A stretch of 64,000 nt of DNA from Rhizobium sp. RU20A (GCF_900155885.1 NZ_FTMB01000001.1:1178001-1242000), one strand, 5' to 3'. Counted from the stretch's first letter, positions 1 to 9,301 are shown. Program-made: numbers and translations. The notes: generated by a model not told the origin, from the sequence alone.

Positions 1-600
1 TGCCGCAGCGAGCAGGCGGAGAGCTTTGAAGCCACGCATTTCACCCTGCACGGCCTGTGGCCCATGCGGCAAAGCTATTGCGGGGTGGACGAGGCGACGA
101 AAGCGCTGGACAAGACCGGCAAATGGACCGATCTCGCGCCGCTGACACTCACAGCCGCCAATGCCGCCACGCTTGATGCCCGCATGCCCGGCCGCCGCTC
201 CGGTCTCGACCGCCACCAGTGGGTCAGAAGCGGAAGCTGCACGGGCCTGACGCCCGACGACTATTTTGCGCTGCAGGACACTTTTCTCGAAAAGCTGAAT
301 GCCTCGCCCGTGCTTGCGTTGTTTCGCAGCCGGAGCGGACAGATCGTCACCGCCGCCGAGGTGCGCAGCGCCTTCGATCAGGGCTTCGGCCCGGGCGCAG
401 GTCAGCGCCTGCGCCTCACCTGCCGCAAGGCCGGGGATCGCCAACTCGTGACCGGCCTGACGATCGGCCTTGGCGCCCTTGCTCAGCCTGCGGCAGCGAC
501 ACCGCTCGCAGACCTCGTCCTCAAGGCCGCCGCAACGTCGGAAAAATGCACGCAGGCAATCGTCGACGCTGCCGGGCTCCAAGCGCCGGCAACACGGTGA
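1..600 (+). CDS. Ribonuclease T2 family protein (5' partial)
   Basis: The frame is open from base 1, so the N-terminus and signal peptide lie outside the window. The visible start carries FTLHGLWP, the first conserved active-site segment of RNase T2 enzymes, with its catalytic His at bases 49-51. The second segment reads HQWVRSGSC, where the family usually has HEWxKHGxC; the usual Glu is Gln, Lys is Arg and the second His is Ser. Cysteines are spaced as in secreted T2 nucleases. Known role of the family: periplasmic or secreted cleavage of RNA to 2',3'-cyclic phosphates. The altered second segment makes full activity uncertain. The next gene is convergent. Confidence 0.8.
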   Translation, partial: CRSEQAESFEATHFTLHGLWPMRQSYCGVDEATKALDKTGKWTDLAPLTLTAANAATLDARMPGRRSGLDRHQWVRSGSCTGLTPDDYFALQDTFLEKLNASPVLALFRSRSGQIVTAAEVRSAFDQGFGPGAGQRLRLTCRKAGDRQLVTGLTIGLGALAQPAAATPLADLVLKAAATSEKCTQAIVDAAGLQAPATR

Positions 601-662
601 CAGGGTTGGTTATCCCAAACGTGACCGAGCGAAGACAGATAGCGGCTGATGGGGACGAAGGA

Positions 663-1001
663 TCAGCTGCGCAGATGCTCGGTCTGCTGGTAGATCGCAG
701 TGGACCGGGCACCGGAACGGCAATAGCCGAGCATCGGACGCGGCAGCGTGTCGAGCGCGTCGACCATGGCATGGACCGCATCGGCAGTCACACCCATGGG
801 TCCGACCGGGATGTGGGTGATTTCGAGGCCGAGGGCTCCCGCACGGGCGGCGATTTCGGAAAATTCCGGCTGGCCGGGCTGTTCGTGGTCCGGCCGGTGG
901 CAGACCAGCGACTTGAAGCCGAGCGACTTGATCGTGTCGAGGTCCTCGGCCGTGATCTGGCCGGTAACGGAATAGTCGTCGTTGATCGCGCGAATGTCCA
1001 T
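663..1001 (-). CDS. DUF442/TIGR01244 family phosphatase-like sulfur transferase
   Basis: A 112-residue cytoplasmic protein starting MDIRAINDDYSV. A possible ribosome site (aaggg) lies just before the ATG at 1001. It has the small phosphatase/rhodanese-like fold of the DUF442 family (the N-terminal part of Blh-type proteins). The Cys-x5-Arg loop is YCRSGARS near residue 95, which places the nucleophilic Cys and binding Arg correctly. An in-frame extension to 1274 exists, but it is Gly/Arg-rich and lacks a ribosome site, so the short start is preferred. Known relatives are linked to sulfur handling or persulfide oxidation. No such partner is adjacent, so the exact role is unknown. Confidence 0.8.
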   Translation of the reverse strand: MDIRAINDDYSVTGQITAEDLDTIKSLGFKSLVCHRPDHEQPGQPEFSEIAARAGALGLEITHIPVGPMGVTADAVHAMVDALDTLPRPMLGYCRSGARSTAIYQQTEHLRS

Positions 1002-1224
1002 GTGTGCCCTTCCCGACGGTCGCCAATAAACAGAACCGGGCTGCGGCTCTTCCCCTGGGGTCCGCCAAAGCCTCGTGCTGGCGGAGATGTAAGGCCGCCA
1101 GCGCCCGCCGTCAATCACGCCGGCATGCGCCCGCCCGCCCGCCCCCGGGGGACCGCCGGCGCTTGCCGAAGGGATGCCGGCGTTCCCCTTGGCAGTGCGG
1201 CCGTCACCGTCCCCGTGGCAGGAC

Positions 1225-2028
1225 TCACACCATCCGGAAGGCGATCGAATAGTGCCGGCTCTCTCCCGGCGCAAGCAAGGTCAGTTCGCCGCTCTCGATG
1301 AGGTCGGGACGTCCGGCGAGCCGATGCGACGCGGGCTCGATCGAGAAGACATGACCGCCCTTCAACTGCGAGCGCCACAGTTGCAACCAGGGAAGACCGT
1401 CGGCCGGGAAGCGGACGGCGAGCGTGCGCCCGGAGAGCATGCGGATCGGCCCGAGCGCGACAGTCACGAAACCGTCCGCAGCAAGGGTCGGCCTTGTATC
1501 GAGACACAGGTGCGCGCGCTCCCCCTCCCCAAATCGCCAGCCGCGGGGCTGCGCCCCGAGCGCTGCCGCCTCGACATGCGTTTCGTCGTCAAAGAGCCAG
1601 GAGCCGAGATTGAGGTGATACATCCACATCGGGCGAAAGGCACACTCGCCCGTATTGGTCAGCCGGTCGTCGATCGTCACGAAGCCATCGGCGGCGGTCC
1701 GGATGCACCGTTCCAGCGTCGCCTCGCCGCCCTCCGCCAGTGCGACCACCGTGGTGGCGCGGCAGATCGGCCCGTCCGGCCCCGCCTCGATCGCGGCCTC
1801 GGCAACCGCCGTGCCCGGCAGGGAGCCGTGCAGGGGATAGGCGCCTTCGCCGCGATCGAAGGGCTCGGGATGGCGAATGTGATCGGGCCCGCAGGTGAAG
1901 AGGAAACCCTTGAGCAGCCGGGCAATGCGCGGCTCCTCGCCGGCAGGAATGTCTTTGCCGGGTGCAATATCGATCCCGTCGACCAGGAAAGCGGCGATAT
2001 CGAGGGTCGAATGACGGTTGAGGCGCAC
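1225..2028 (-). CDS. DUF4432 / aldose-1-epimerase-like protein
   Basis: The C-terminal 260 residues look like the DUF4432 branch of the galactose-mutarotase fold: FLFTCGPDHIRHP, YPLHGSLPGTAV, an MYHLNLG segment and a late HVFSIEPASHR segment. The family binds sugars and is thought to epimerise or isomerise them; the substrate is not predictable here. The start is a problem. The frame stays open to 2394, but the upstream part is Arg/Pro/Ala-rich and does not look coding. The first plausible start is the GTG at 2028, without a convincing ribosome site. The N-terminal strands may be missing or shifted out of frame. Confidence 0.6.
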   Translation of the reverse strand: MRLNRHSTLDIAAFLVDGIDIAPGKDIPAGEEPRIARLLKGFLFTCGPDHIRHPEPFDRGEGAYPLHGSLPGTAVAEAAIEAGPDGPICRATTVVALAEGGEATLERCIRTAADGFVTIDDRLTNTGECAFRPMWMYHLNLGSWLFDDETHVEAAALGAQPRGWRFGEGERAHLCLDTRPTLAADGFVTVALGPIRMLSGRTLAVRFPADGLPWLQLWRSQLKGGHVFSIEPASHRLAGRPDLIESGELTLLAPGESRHYSIAFRMV

Positions 2029-2497
2029 CTGCCCGCCGGGCGAAGAAGGGGCGTGCGCTGGCGCAGGCGCGTCCGTGTGACGTGGCGCCCGATCCTCATG
2101 CGACGGAGCGCCGCCGCCGTGCGAAACGGTGCGCGCCCCTTCGCACTGAGCCCTCTCCGCGGCAGCACCCCCAACCTCACGCGGCTGTTCACGCACCTGT
2201 GTACATCCCTTTGCGCATTCGACCCGCCTCTGCCTTTGCACGCCCGGTCGCGGCCTTTGCCCGACCGCGCAGCGCGTGGAGGCGCCCATCCGGTGGCGTC
2301 CGCAGCATGTTTTCGCCGGAGCCGGCAGGCCGCGAAAGGCGTCACCAGCCGGGTCCGCCTTCACCCGCAGACCATTCTTCGGTATAAGCCGCAACCAAGC
2401 GATTTAGCAAAGCGTTTACCGTGAGTTCAGCTTTTTCACATTAACGTCCAAATTCGCTTGTAGCGCAAGTTGTGAACCCGAGAGTACAGGTCCCGCC
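2029..2497. other. Intergenic region between divergent genes
   Basis: No convincing gene is seen here. The left part is GC-rich, in-frame but non-coding-looking sequence upstream of the DUF4432 gene. From about 2385 to 2475 base composition becomes AT-richer (runs such as tttttcacatt), which is the likely promoter area of the L,D-transpeptidase gene. Confidence 0.4.
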
Positions 2498-3943
2498 GTG
2501 ACATCCATCCGACGCAAGAGCCTCATGCTTCTGACCGCCGCGAGCCTGCTCGCGCTTGGCGCCGGCGGCGCCGGTGCGCAATCGGCGACCGGTAACATGC
2601 TGCTGGTGACGCCGGATGGCGAGATTCTGGATTACGTCCCTGAAGGTCCCGACATCCAGGTCCAGCGCGACCGCCGCGGCCGCACCGTCTTCGTCGACAA
2701 CTGGGGCAATGTGATTGCCACCGTCATGCCGAACCGGCAGGTTCGCCAGCCCGATATCTATGATGAGGGTGGTCGTCGCTACGGCTACGCGCAGCGCGAC
2801 CCCTATTACGGTCCCGAAGCGACGGACGCCTATGGAGCCCCCATCTATGGCGAGCCTTCCTATCGCGAACCCGGCGCCGTCACCGGTTCCGTCCCTCGTT
2901 ACCGCGAACCCGCGCCCGTTGCAGTCGAGCGCGAGCCGCTGCCTGCCTATGACGCGGACACGGCCGCGCTGGGCGGCGGCGCGCCGACCGATGACAGCAG
3001 CACCGACTTTTCTGACCCTTCCGGCTCCGGCGCGGTGATCGAACAGACGCAGCCTGGCCGAACCCTGTCCTTCCCGCCGGCCGCCGCCATCACCAAGAAG
3101 TCGAGCTTCGAGATCACGGCCCTGCAGGTCTTCCTCGACCGCGAGGGCTTTTCGCCCGGCGTGATCGACGGCAAGATGGGCTCGAACGTCACCAAGGCGA
3201 TCGAAGCCTTCCAGCAGGCGACCGGCGAAACGCTCGATCCCAACAACACCGAAGCCATCCTGGAGCGGCTGCGCCTCAACGGCGGCATGCCGATCACCAG
3301 CTATACGATCACGGCGGCCGACGCGGCCGGCCCCTATGTGGCCTCGATCCCCGAGGATTACGCCCACAAGGCGGCGCTGCCGGCCCTTTCCTTCACCTCG
3401 ACCTCGGAAATGCTCGCGGAGCGCTTCCACATGGACGAAGCCTTTCTGAAGGAACTCAATCCGGGCGTCGATTTCACCGTGCCCGGCACCACGATCAAGG
3501 TCATCAGCCCCGGCGCAAACCGCACCGGCAAGGTCGCCAAGATCCTTGCCGACAAGGGCCGTAAGCAGGTTCTGGCCTATGATGCCGAAGACCGGCTGAT
3601 CGCCGCCTATCCGGCATCGATCGGCTCGGCCGACACGCCCTCCCCCTCCGGTACCGTGACGGTGGAGCGCATCGCCTTCAATCCGGGCTACACCTACAAT
3701 CCGAAGATCAACTTCAAGCAGGGCAACAACGACAAGGTCCTCGCCATTCCGCCGGGCCCGAACGGCCCCGTCGGCACAGTCTGGATCGCGCTGTCGAAGC
3801 CGACCTACGGCATTCACGGCACGCCCGAACCTTCGAAGATCGGCAAGACCCAGAGCCACGGTTGCATCCGCCTCACCAACTGGGACGCCACCGAACTCGG
3901 CAAGATGGTCAGCCCCGGCGTCACCGTCGAATTCATCGACTGA
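2498..3943 (+). CDS. L,D-transpeptidase with peptidoglycan-binding domain
   Basis: A 481-residue exported protein starting at GTG 2498. Residues 1-27 form a signal peptide (basic MTSIRRKS, hydrophobic core, GAGAQS cleavage). Residues about 60-200 are a Tyr/Pro/Glu-rich linker. A PG_binding_1 segment follows (about 205-255, ALQVFLDREGFSPGVIDGK). The C-terminal YkuD domain (about 345-481) carries IHGTPEP and SHGCIRL; Cys456 is the expected nucleophile. Family role: 3-3 cross-linking of peptidoglycan, or anchoring of proteins to it, in the periplasm. Rhizobiales use many such enzymes during polar growth. It stands alone, followed by a small hairpin. Confidence 0.93.
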   Translation: MTSIRRKSLMLLTAASLLALGAGGAGAQSATGNMLLVTPDGEILDYVPEGPDIQVQRDRRGRTVFVDNWGNVIATVMPNRQVRQPDIYDEGGRRYGYAQRDPYYGPEATDAYGAPIYGEPSYREPGAVTGSVPRYREPAPVAVEREPLPAYDADTAALGGGAPTDDSSTDFSDPSGSGAVIEQTQPGRTLSFPPAAAITKKSSFEITALQVFLDREGFSPGVIDGKMGSNVTKAIEAFQQATGETLDPNNTEAILERLRLNGGMPITSYTITAADAAGPYVASIPEDYAHKAALPALSFTSTSEMLAERFHMDEAFLKELNPGVDFTVPGTTIKVISPGANRTGKVAKILADKGRKQVLAYDAEDRLIAAYPASIGSADTPSPSGTVTVERIAFNPGYTYNPKINFKQGNNDKVLAIPPGPNGPVGTVWIALSKPTYGIHGTPEPSKIGKTQSHGCIRLTNWDATELGKMVSPGVTVEFID

Positions 3944-4419
3944 GCCGGGCCAGGATTCGGATATTCCGGCGAAACCGGAATTCCGCATGCTCCTTCTTCT
4001 TGTGTGCGCCGGTCCTTGACGCAGGACCGCGCGCGCGCCTTTGCCAGGCAGGCTGTCCCGACGCCACGCCACACCGGTCCGCTTTGAAGGCAGCGAGGAG
4101 TGTGGTTGCGTGTTTTCGCGTTTCGGAGAGCGTCGGCGCAAGCAACCGATTGGCCCCGCACTCCGCAACGACCTTGCACGCACCCCGACAGGCGATAAAC
4201 TCATGCCGAATTGTCATGAGCAGGACGCGCCCCGCCTGCGCTACAGCTTGTGACACGGCGTCATCCAAACCGAAGGAAGCGGCGGCGCGATGCGCAAATG
4301 CCGGACGGTTCCTTGATCAGCGGCTGGAAGAGGCGGCGACTGACGACATCAATTTCCCGCTGCGTCGTGCCGCGCCCGCGCCGCCGACCCGCCGCGCGGC
4401 ATCATAAGGCACGGCTACC
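3944..4419. other. Intergenic region without recognised gene
   Basis: Apart from the hairpin at its left end, only low-quality open frames on both strands are seen, with Arg/Ala/Pro-rich translations and no ribosome sites. It presumably holds the promoter of the FAD oxidase gene. No clear motif was recognised. Confidence 0.4.
3963..3981 (+). terminator. Hairpin after L,D-transpeptidase gene
   Basis: A 7-bp perfect stem (attccgg / ccggaat) with a five-base loop begins 20 bases after the stop codon. There is no T-run, so termination would be weak or Rho-assisted. Confidence 0.4.
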
Positions 4420-5709
4420 ATGGCTCCCCCACGCGCCCAGCAGAATCTCTGGCAGGCGACCGCTCCCGCCGCCCCGACCACCCAGCCCTTGGCCGGGGAC
4501 CTCACCGTGGATGTCGCCGTCATCGGCGGCGGCTATACCGGGCTTTCGGCTGCGCTGCACCTTGCGGAAAAAGGCGTCTCGGTCGCGCTCGCTGAGGCGA
4601 TGACGATCGGCCACGGGGGCTCGGGCCGCAATGTCGGCCTCGTCAATGCCGGCATGTGGGTCAAGCCGAAGGACCTGATCGGAACGCTTGGCGAAAGCGA
4701 GGGGGATCGCCTGCTGACGGCGCTCGGAGACGGTCCCTCGCTGGTCTTCGACCTCATCGAGCGGCACGGCATCGATTGCGAGGCGGTGCGCAATGGCACG
4801 CTGCACATGGCAATCGGCAAGGAGGGGTTGAAGGACATCCGGGACCGCGAGGCGCAGTGGCAGGCCCGCGGCGCGCCGGTCAGCGTCGTCGGGGCCGATG
4901 AGGCGCAGCGACTGACGGGCGCCGAAGGTTTTGCCGGCGCCCTCCTCGACAAGCGCGCCGGCACGGTGCAGCCGCTCGCCTATGCCCGCGGTCTTGCCCA
5001 CGCGGCGATTGCCGCCGGGGCAAAGCTCTTCACCAATACCCCGCTCACCGCAGCGACGCCGACAGGAACGGGCTGGTCGCTCAGCTTCCCGGGCGGGCGC
5101 ATCACCGCCGCCAAGGTCATCCTTGCCACCAATGCCTATGGCAGCCTCGTCGCCTCCGCGCCATGGCAGGCCCATGTCAGCGAACTGACCCCGCTCGGCT
5201 ATTTCCAGTTCGCGACCCAGCCGCTCTCCGGAAATCTCGCGGCAACGATCCTTCCGGAACGCCAGGGCTGCTGGGACACCGGCATGGTCATGACCTCCTT
5301 CCGGCTCGACAGACAGAACCGCATGATCTTCGGCAGCATCGGCAATCTCGATGCCATCGCCGAAGGCACGCACCGCGCCTTTGCGCAGCGTGCCCTCGCC
5401 AAGCTCTTCCCGCAGATCGGTCCCGTGCGCTTCGAATACTGGTGGGATGGACGCATCGGCATGACGACGACGAACCTGCCGCGCCTGCACGAACAGGCTC
5501 CGGGCGTCATCTCCGTGAGCGGTTACAATGGCCGCGGCATTTCACCGGGCTCCGTCTTCGGCAAGGCGCTGGCAGCCCATGTGACGGGTGAGACGAGCGC
5601 CATTCCGCTGGCGCCGACGCCGGTGGTGCCTGACCCCTGGAGACAGGCACGCGCCCTCGCCCTCGGCCTTGGCTCCAAGGCCAAGCACATGATCGACCAT
5701 CGGTTCTGA
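4420..5709 (+). CDS. FAD-dependent amine oxidase (DAO family, PuuB-like)
   Basis: A 429-residue flavoprotein. The dinucleotide-binding GGGYTG lies at residues 36-41 after a leader typical of gamma-glutamylputrescine oxidases and other rhizobial DAO proteins. A second FAD contact, GSGRNVGLVNAG, follows near residue 68. The C-terminal NGRGISPGSVFGKALA closes the FAD site. The likely reaction is oxidative deamination of a primary or secondary amine (or gamma-glutamylated amine) to an aldehyde with H2O2. There is no signal peptide. It is monocistronic here and 5 kb from the gamma-glutamyl synthetase at 12.9-14.3 kb, so a link to it is possible but not shown. Confidence 0.85.
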   Translation: MAPPRAQQNLWQATAPAAPTTQPLAGDLTVDVAVIGGGYTGLSAALHLAEKGVSVALAEAMTIGHGGSGRNVGLVNAGMWVKPKDLIGTLGESEGDRLLTALGDGPSLVFDLIERHGIDCEAVRNGTLHMAIGKEGLKDIRDREAQWQARGAPVSVVGADEAQRLTGAEGFAGALLDKRAGTVQPLAYARGLAHAAIAAGAKLFTNTPLTAATPTGTGWSLSFPGGRITAAKVILATNAYGSLVASAPWQAHVSELTPLGYFQFATQPLSGNLAATILPERQGCWDTGMVMTSFRLDRQNRMIFGSIGNLDAIAEGTHRAFAQRALAKLFPQIGPVRFEYWWDGRIGMTTTNLPRLHEQAPGVISVSGYNGRGISPGSVFGKALAAHVTGETSAIPLAPTPVVPDPWRQARALALGLGSKAKHMIDHRF

Positions 5710-5792
5710 GGCAGATTGCGCAACACGCGCCGCAGACATGCCCCCGGCGCCACAGCTAATGCGCTTGAAATGTCGAAGCGCCGTTCAGCGCC

Positions 5793-7310
5793 TCACGCCA
5801 CCTGCCGGTAGCCCGGTGCAGACGCTGCGCCCGTGGTGCGGAACGCCCGCAGGCGAGTGGCGATCTGTTCGGATTCGCTCGTCAGCGCCTGGCTGGCAGC
5901 ATTGGCCTGCTCCACCATGGCGGCGTTCTGCTGGGTGATCTGGTCCATCTGCCGCACGGCGCTGTTGACGGCCTGAAGGCCCGTCGCCTGCTCGGCGGTG
6001 GAGGCGCGGATCTGGCTGAAGACCGCGGACACTTCCACCACCTGCTGCACGATGCGATTAAGCGAATCGGCAACCTGGTTGACGGAACTGACGCCATCCT
6101 CGACCTGCTGCTGCGATTTTGCGATCAGCGCCTGGATGTCCTTGGCAGCGTCCGCGCAGCGCTGCGCCAGTGCCCGCACTTCGGCGGCAACGACGGCAAA
6201 GCCGCGGCCGGCCTCCCCGGCGCGCGCGGCCTCGATGCCGGCATTCAGCGCCAGAAGGTTGGTCTGGAAGGCGATTTCGTCGATCACGCCGACGATCTTG
6301 CCGATGCTGGCCGAGCTTTCCTGAATGTCGGTCATCACCTCGATGGCGTGCTCGACCACCGAACCGCTTTCCTCGGCATTGCCACGGGCGGCCATGACAA
6401 GCGAATTGGCCTGGTCGGCGCCTTCGGCCGTCTGGCGCACAGTGCGCGTCACCTGCTCGACGGCCGCTGCGGTTTCCTCAAGGCTTGCGGCCTGCCGCTC
6501 GGTGCGGCGCGCCAGATCGTCGGCGGCGGTGGCGATTTCCTTCGCGCCGATATGGATCTGGCTGGCGCCGGCGCCGATGCCGCCAATGGCGCGGGCAAGA
6601 TCGGCGATCGCCGCGTTGAAATTGTCACGCAGTCCGGCATAGGCTGGCGGCAGATCGGCCGTAATGCGGGCCGTCAGGTCGCCTTCGGAGATGCGCTGGA
6701 TGGCGGCGCCAAACCCTTCGGTCACCGTCTGGCGCTCGGCATCCTGAACCTGATCGGCCACCTTCTCCTGTAGCGAACTGTCCACCGCCTCGTTATAGAC
6801 GGAAATGGCGATGTCCATGTCGAGCATCAGGCCCTTGATCACGGCCGCAAGCCGCTTCGCCATCACCTCCGGTCCCTCATCCTTGCCGGCGAAGAGGCCG
6901 CGCTTGGGCCAATGCGCCTTGAGGATCTCGGTCACGAGATGTTCGGCAATCATCGCATAGCCGCCAATGTACCAGCGCGGCTCGAGGCCGATGCGGGCAT
7001 GGATGCGGCCGATCTTGCTCACCCGTTCCGCGTAGCTTGAATCGAACTGGCCGGTGGAGAGCGCTGCCCAGTGACCGACCTGGGCGGCCTTGGCGCCCGC
7101 CATATGCGTGTCGGAGGCAAAGAAATGCGAAACCTCGGGCGTCTCGCGGATCCGGCGGTAAAACAGGTCGAGCGCCGTCGGCATCGCTTTTTCAAGAACC
7201 GGACGGAGCGCGACGAGCGCATTGCGGGTCTCATCATCCAGACCCATGAAGGACAGTCGTCCCTGCATGTCGGTTGCCTTGCCGCGCGCGTTTGCCGTGT
7301 CCATTGCCAT
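5793..7310 (-). CDS. Globin-coupled methyl-accepting chemotaxis protein
   Basis: A 505-residue soluble receptor without transmembrane segments. Residues about 15-175 form a protoglobin/globin-coupled sensor domain. The [15 protein letters not shown] segment supplies the likely proximal haem His104. Residues about 180-260 are a coiled linker with a HAMP-like segment. The C-terminal methyl-accepting signalling domain has the hairpin tip [18 protein letters not shown] followed by [17 protein letters not shown]. Such HemAT-type proteins bind O2 (or CO/NO) and signal to CheA/CheW from the cytoplasm, giving aerotaxis. A ribosome site (gggga) precedes ATG 7310; a second ATG at 7304 is possible. No che genes are nearby. 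Confidence 0.92.
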   Translation of the reverse strand: MAMDTANARGKATDMQGRLSFMGLDDETRNALVALRPVLEKAMPTALDLFYRRIRETPEVSHFFASDTHMAGAKAAQVGHWAALSTGQFDSSYAERVSKIGRIHARIGLEPRWYIGGYAMIAEHLVTEILKAHWPKRGLFAGKDEGPEVMAKRLAAVIKGLMLDMDIAISVYNEAVDSSLQEKVADQVQDAERQTVTEGFGAAIQRISEGDLTARITADLPPAYAGLRDNFNAAIADLARAIGGIGAGASQIHIGAKEIATAADDLARRTERQAASLEETAAAVEQVTRTVRQTAEGADQANSLVMAARGNAEESGSVVEHAIEVMTDIQESSASIGKIVGVIDEIAFQTNLLALNAGIEAARAGEAGRGFAVVAAEVRALAQRCADAAKDIQALIAKSQQQVEDGVSSVNQVADSLNRIVQQVVEVSAVFSQIRASTAEQATGLQAVNSAVRQMDQITQQNAAMVEQANAASQALTSESEQIATRLRAFRTTGAASAPGYRQVA

Positions 7311-7455
7311 GCTGGTTTTCCCCGATGCCCTTCCCTCGGCCGCGGCTCCCCCAAGAGCCGGGCCGCGACGCCATGCCCGTGGCGCCTGATCTCTGAACGT
7401 TAGTCAAGCATGGTAAAGGAATGCTTAGTTTAAGTGGCGACTTTCCGATGTGAAA

Positions 7456-7485
7456 AGGCCGGCATTGCCCCCGCAACGCCGGCCT
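7456..7485 (-). terminator. Rho-independent terminator of the ParA gene
   Basis: Read on the minus strand, an 8-bp perfect GC stem (aggccggc / gccggcct) with a 14-base loop is followed by a short T-run. It lies 24 bases after the ParA stop codon. Confidence 0.65.
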
Positions 7486-7509
7486 CACATATCGAATGAC
7501 GCGAATGGA

Positions 7510-8223
7510 TCACGCCGCGCGCGACGGGAGCCAGGTGCGGCGGGTGAAACTGCTGGCGGCCCGGACGGGCACGAGCCGCATCACTTCGGCCGCGAAGGCA
7601 GCGGCATTCTCGCGCGCCTTGGCAATGTTGCCAGACCCCTTCTCGTCCATCATCTGCAGCGTACCGCCGAGCTCGAATAGATCGCGATAGGCGGTGCGCT
7701 CGACAATCGCCGTGTCGAGGACATTGACGCCGCGGCTGGCCAGCAGGGACTTGATGACCTGCATGGCGCGGGTCGTGACGATCGAGTTGACGCGGGTCAG
7801 CACGACGGAATGGGCAATGGTGATGCCATCGCGCGCTTTCATCTGCTGCAGGATTTCCAGAACCTGCGCCGCACCGCGCGCGTCCATGGCGCAGCCCTGG
7901 ACCGGGATGAGCACATGATCGGAAAGGCCGAGAGCCGTTGCCAACAACGTGTCGCGCTGGCCGGCGAGATCGATGATGAAGACATCCACCGCGTCCTTCA
8001 TCTCGCGGATATGGGTTTGCAGCGACGATGGCGTGACATGCGAGATGACGGTGACGTTGGCCACTGCACCGGAGACCTCGGACCAGCTCGTGATCCACTT
8101 CTGCGGGTCGCCATCGAGAATGGCCACGCGCTTGCCCTGCCGCGCACAGTCCATTGCAAGAAGAAGTGCCGCCGTCGTCTTGCCGGCACCGCCCTTAGTG
8201 TTGGCGAAGGAGATAACCGCCAT
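7510..8223 (-). CDS. ParA/MinD-like ATPase (solo)
   Basis: A 237-residue deviant-Walker ATPase. The Walker A motif FANTKGGAGKTT near residues 6-17 has the signature Lys before the glycines. The Walker A' region is ILDGDPQKW, and VFIIDLAGQRD supplies Walker B. It belongs to the short ParA/Soj group that binds DNA nonspecifically and moves cargo on the nucleoid. No ParB, repC or parS is seen, so a plasmid-partition role is not supported. The next gene upstream on the same strand is a second, related ATPase. A terminator follows the stop codon. Confidence 0.88.
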   Translation of the reverse strand: MAVISFANTKGGAGKTTAALLLAMDCARQGKRVAILDGDPQKWITSWSEVSGAVANVTVISHVTPSSLQTHIREMKDAVDVFIIDLAGQRDTLLATALGLSDHVLIPVQGCAMDARGAAQVLEILQQMKARDGITIAHSVVLTRVNSIVTTRAMQVIKSLLASRGVNVLDTAIVERTAYRDLFELGGTLQMMDEKGSGNIAKARENAAAFAAEVMRLVPVRAASSFTRRTWLPSRAA

Positions 8224-8295
8224 TTCAAATGCCTCGCTGCTTGGAGCCCCAGCCCGTCATTGCTGTTCCGGCACATCCTGTCCCTCATGGCGGCC

Positions 8296-8360
8296 GTTAA
8301 CAAAGTCTTTCACGAGATGGTTAACAAAACGGAAAACCGGGCACCCGAGAAATGGTTAAG
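8296..8360. repeat. Short GTTAACAAA repeats upstream of ParA gene
   Basis: GTTAACAAA occurs at 8296-8304 and again at 8320-8328, 24 bases apart, with a related GGTTAAG near 8354. They lie within 140 bases upstream of the ParA start at 8223, so they could be operator or promoter elements. No factor is assigned. Confidence 0.35.
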
Positions 8361-8460
8361 GGAACCCCCAAATCCTTGTATTTCGGCAAGAAATCGCCGC
8401 CTCGGCCTCCCGAACTCTAGGGAGGCGAGCAGCCTTATTGTCTGGTGGGGAAGATGGATG

Positions 8461-9207
8461 TTAACGAAGAGCGGCGTCGGCGAGATCCGGGCGCGACTGA
8501 CGGAAACACAGCGAAGAGAAGGGTGCAGGCTTGCGTCCCTCTCCGCCCGCATCAAGCATGGCGAGCACATCATCGGCAAACTGGGCGGCGTTGCAGCGCG
8601 CATTGGCGATGTTGCCGCCGAGCGCGGCAGGAAGTGTGGCAAGGGCGCCGCCATGGTCGAACACGGCGCGGTAGGCTCCCCGTTCCACCAGGGGCGTATC
8701 AAGCACCTGCACCCTGGCGGCCCGCAGCGTCTCGATGGCATGGCGCAGCGACCGCGTCGCGGCGATGGGGCTGACACGGCTGAGAAGAATGGCCTGGCGC
8801 ACCGGGGCCTGGGCGTTCTGGGCGACATACCGCACCAGTTCCAGCGCCCGCGAAGCGCCTCTGGCATCCATGGCAGAACCTTGAAGCGGCACAAGCACAA
8901 GATCGGAAAGGCCGAAACACATGGCCGCCAGAACATCGCTGGCACCCGAGAGATCGATGACCGTGACGCCGGTGTTCTCGCTGAGGCGGCGCAGGAGGTT
9001 GGGAAGCCCGGCGGTGGTGATGTTGCCAAAGACCGGCGGCTGATCGGCGGAACGCTCCAGCAGCCGCCATTGCGTCAGGTGGCCCTGCGGATCGCAGTCG
9101 AGCAGGGCAACCGTTTCTCCCCGCCCCGCAAGCTCTGTCGCCAGCAGCAGCGAGGCCGTCGTCTTGCCCGATCCACCCTTCATGTTGGCAATGCCAACAA
9201 CGCGCAT
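8461..9207 (-). CDS. ParA/MinD-like ATPase (second copy)
   Basis: A 248-residue deviant-Walker ATPase, paralogous to its downstream neighbour. It has Walker A ANMKGGSGKTT near the N-terminus, LLDCDPQGHLTQW as Walker A', and VIDLSGASD as Walker B. The ATG at 9207 is chosen over the in-frame GTG at 9216; both follow a weak gggaaa site. A gap of 237 bases with its own AT-rich sequence separates it from the downstream ParA gene, so the two may be transcribed separately. The pairing of two solo ParA proteins without ParB is unusual. Cargo and function are unknown. Confidence 0.86.
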   Translation of the reverse strand: MRVVGIANMKGGSGKTTASLLLATELAGRGETVALLDCDPQGHLTQWRLLERSADQPPVFGNITTAGLPNLLRRLSENTGVTVIDLSGASDVLAAMCFGLSDLVLVPLQGSAMDARGASRALELVRYVAQNAQAPVRQAILLSRVSPIAATRSLRHAIETLRAARVQVLDTPLVERGAYRAVFDHGGALATLPAALGGNIANARCNAAQFADDVLAMLDAGGEGRKPAPFSSLCFRQSRPDLADAALR

Positions 9208-9301
9208 TGATTTCACTTTCCCGCCCGGAGCGACTTACCACCTAAGCCCGCCCGAGGCCCCTTCCCGAAGCAGTCGTCTATGGCGAACATGAGACGGAAT
9301 T

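Noticed and set aside
3944-4419. Small open frames between the transpeptidase and FAD oxidase genes
   Set aside because: Frames on both strands lack ribosome sites and recognisable domains and overlap each other.
8296-8360. CtrA-type TTAA-N7-TTAA sites
   Set aside because: The GTTAAC boxes are 24 bases apart, which does not fit the seven-base spacing of CtrA sites.
7510-9207. Plasmid partition locus
   Set aside because: No ParB, RepC or parS-like palindromes are seen, and the neighbouring genes are chromosomal-type metabolic genes.
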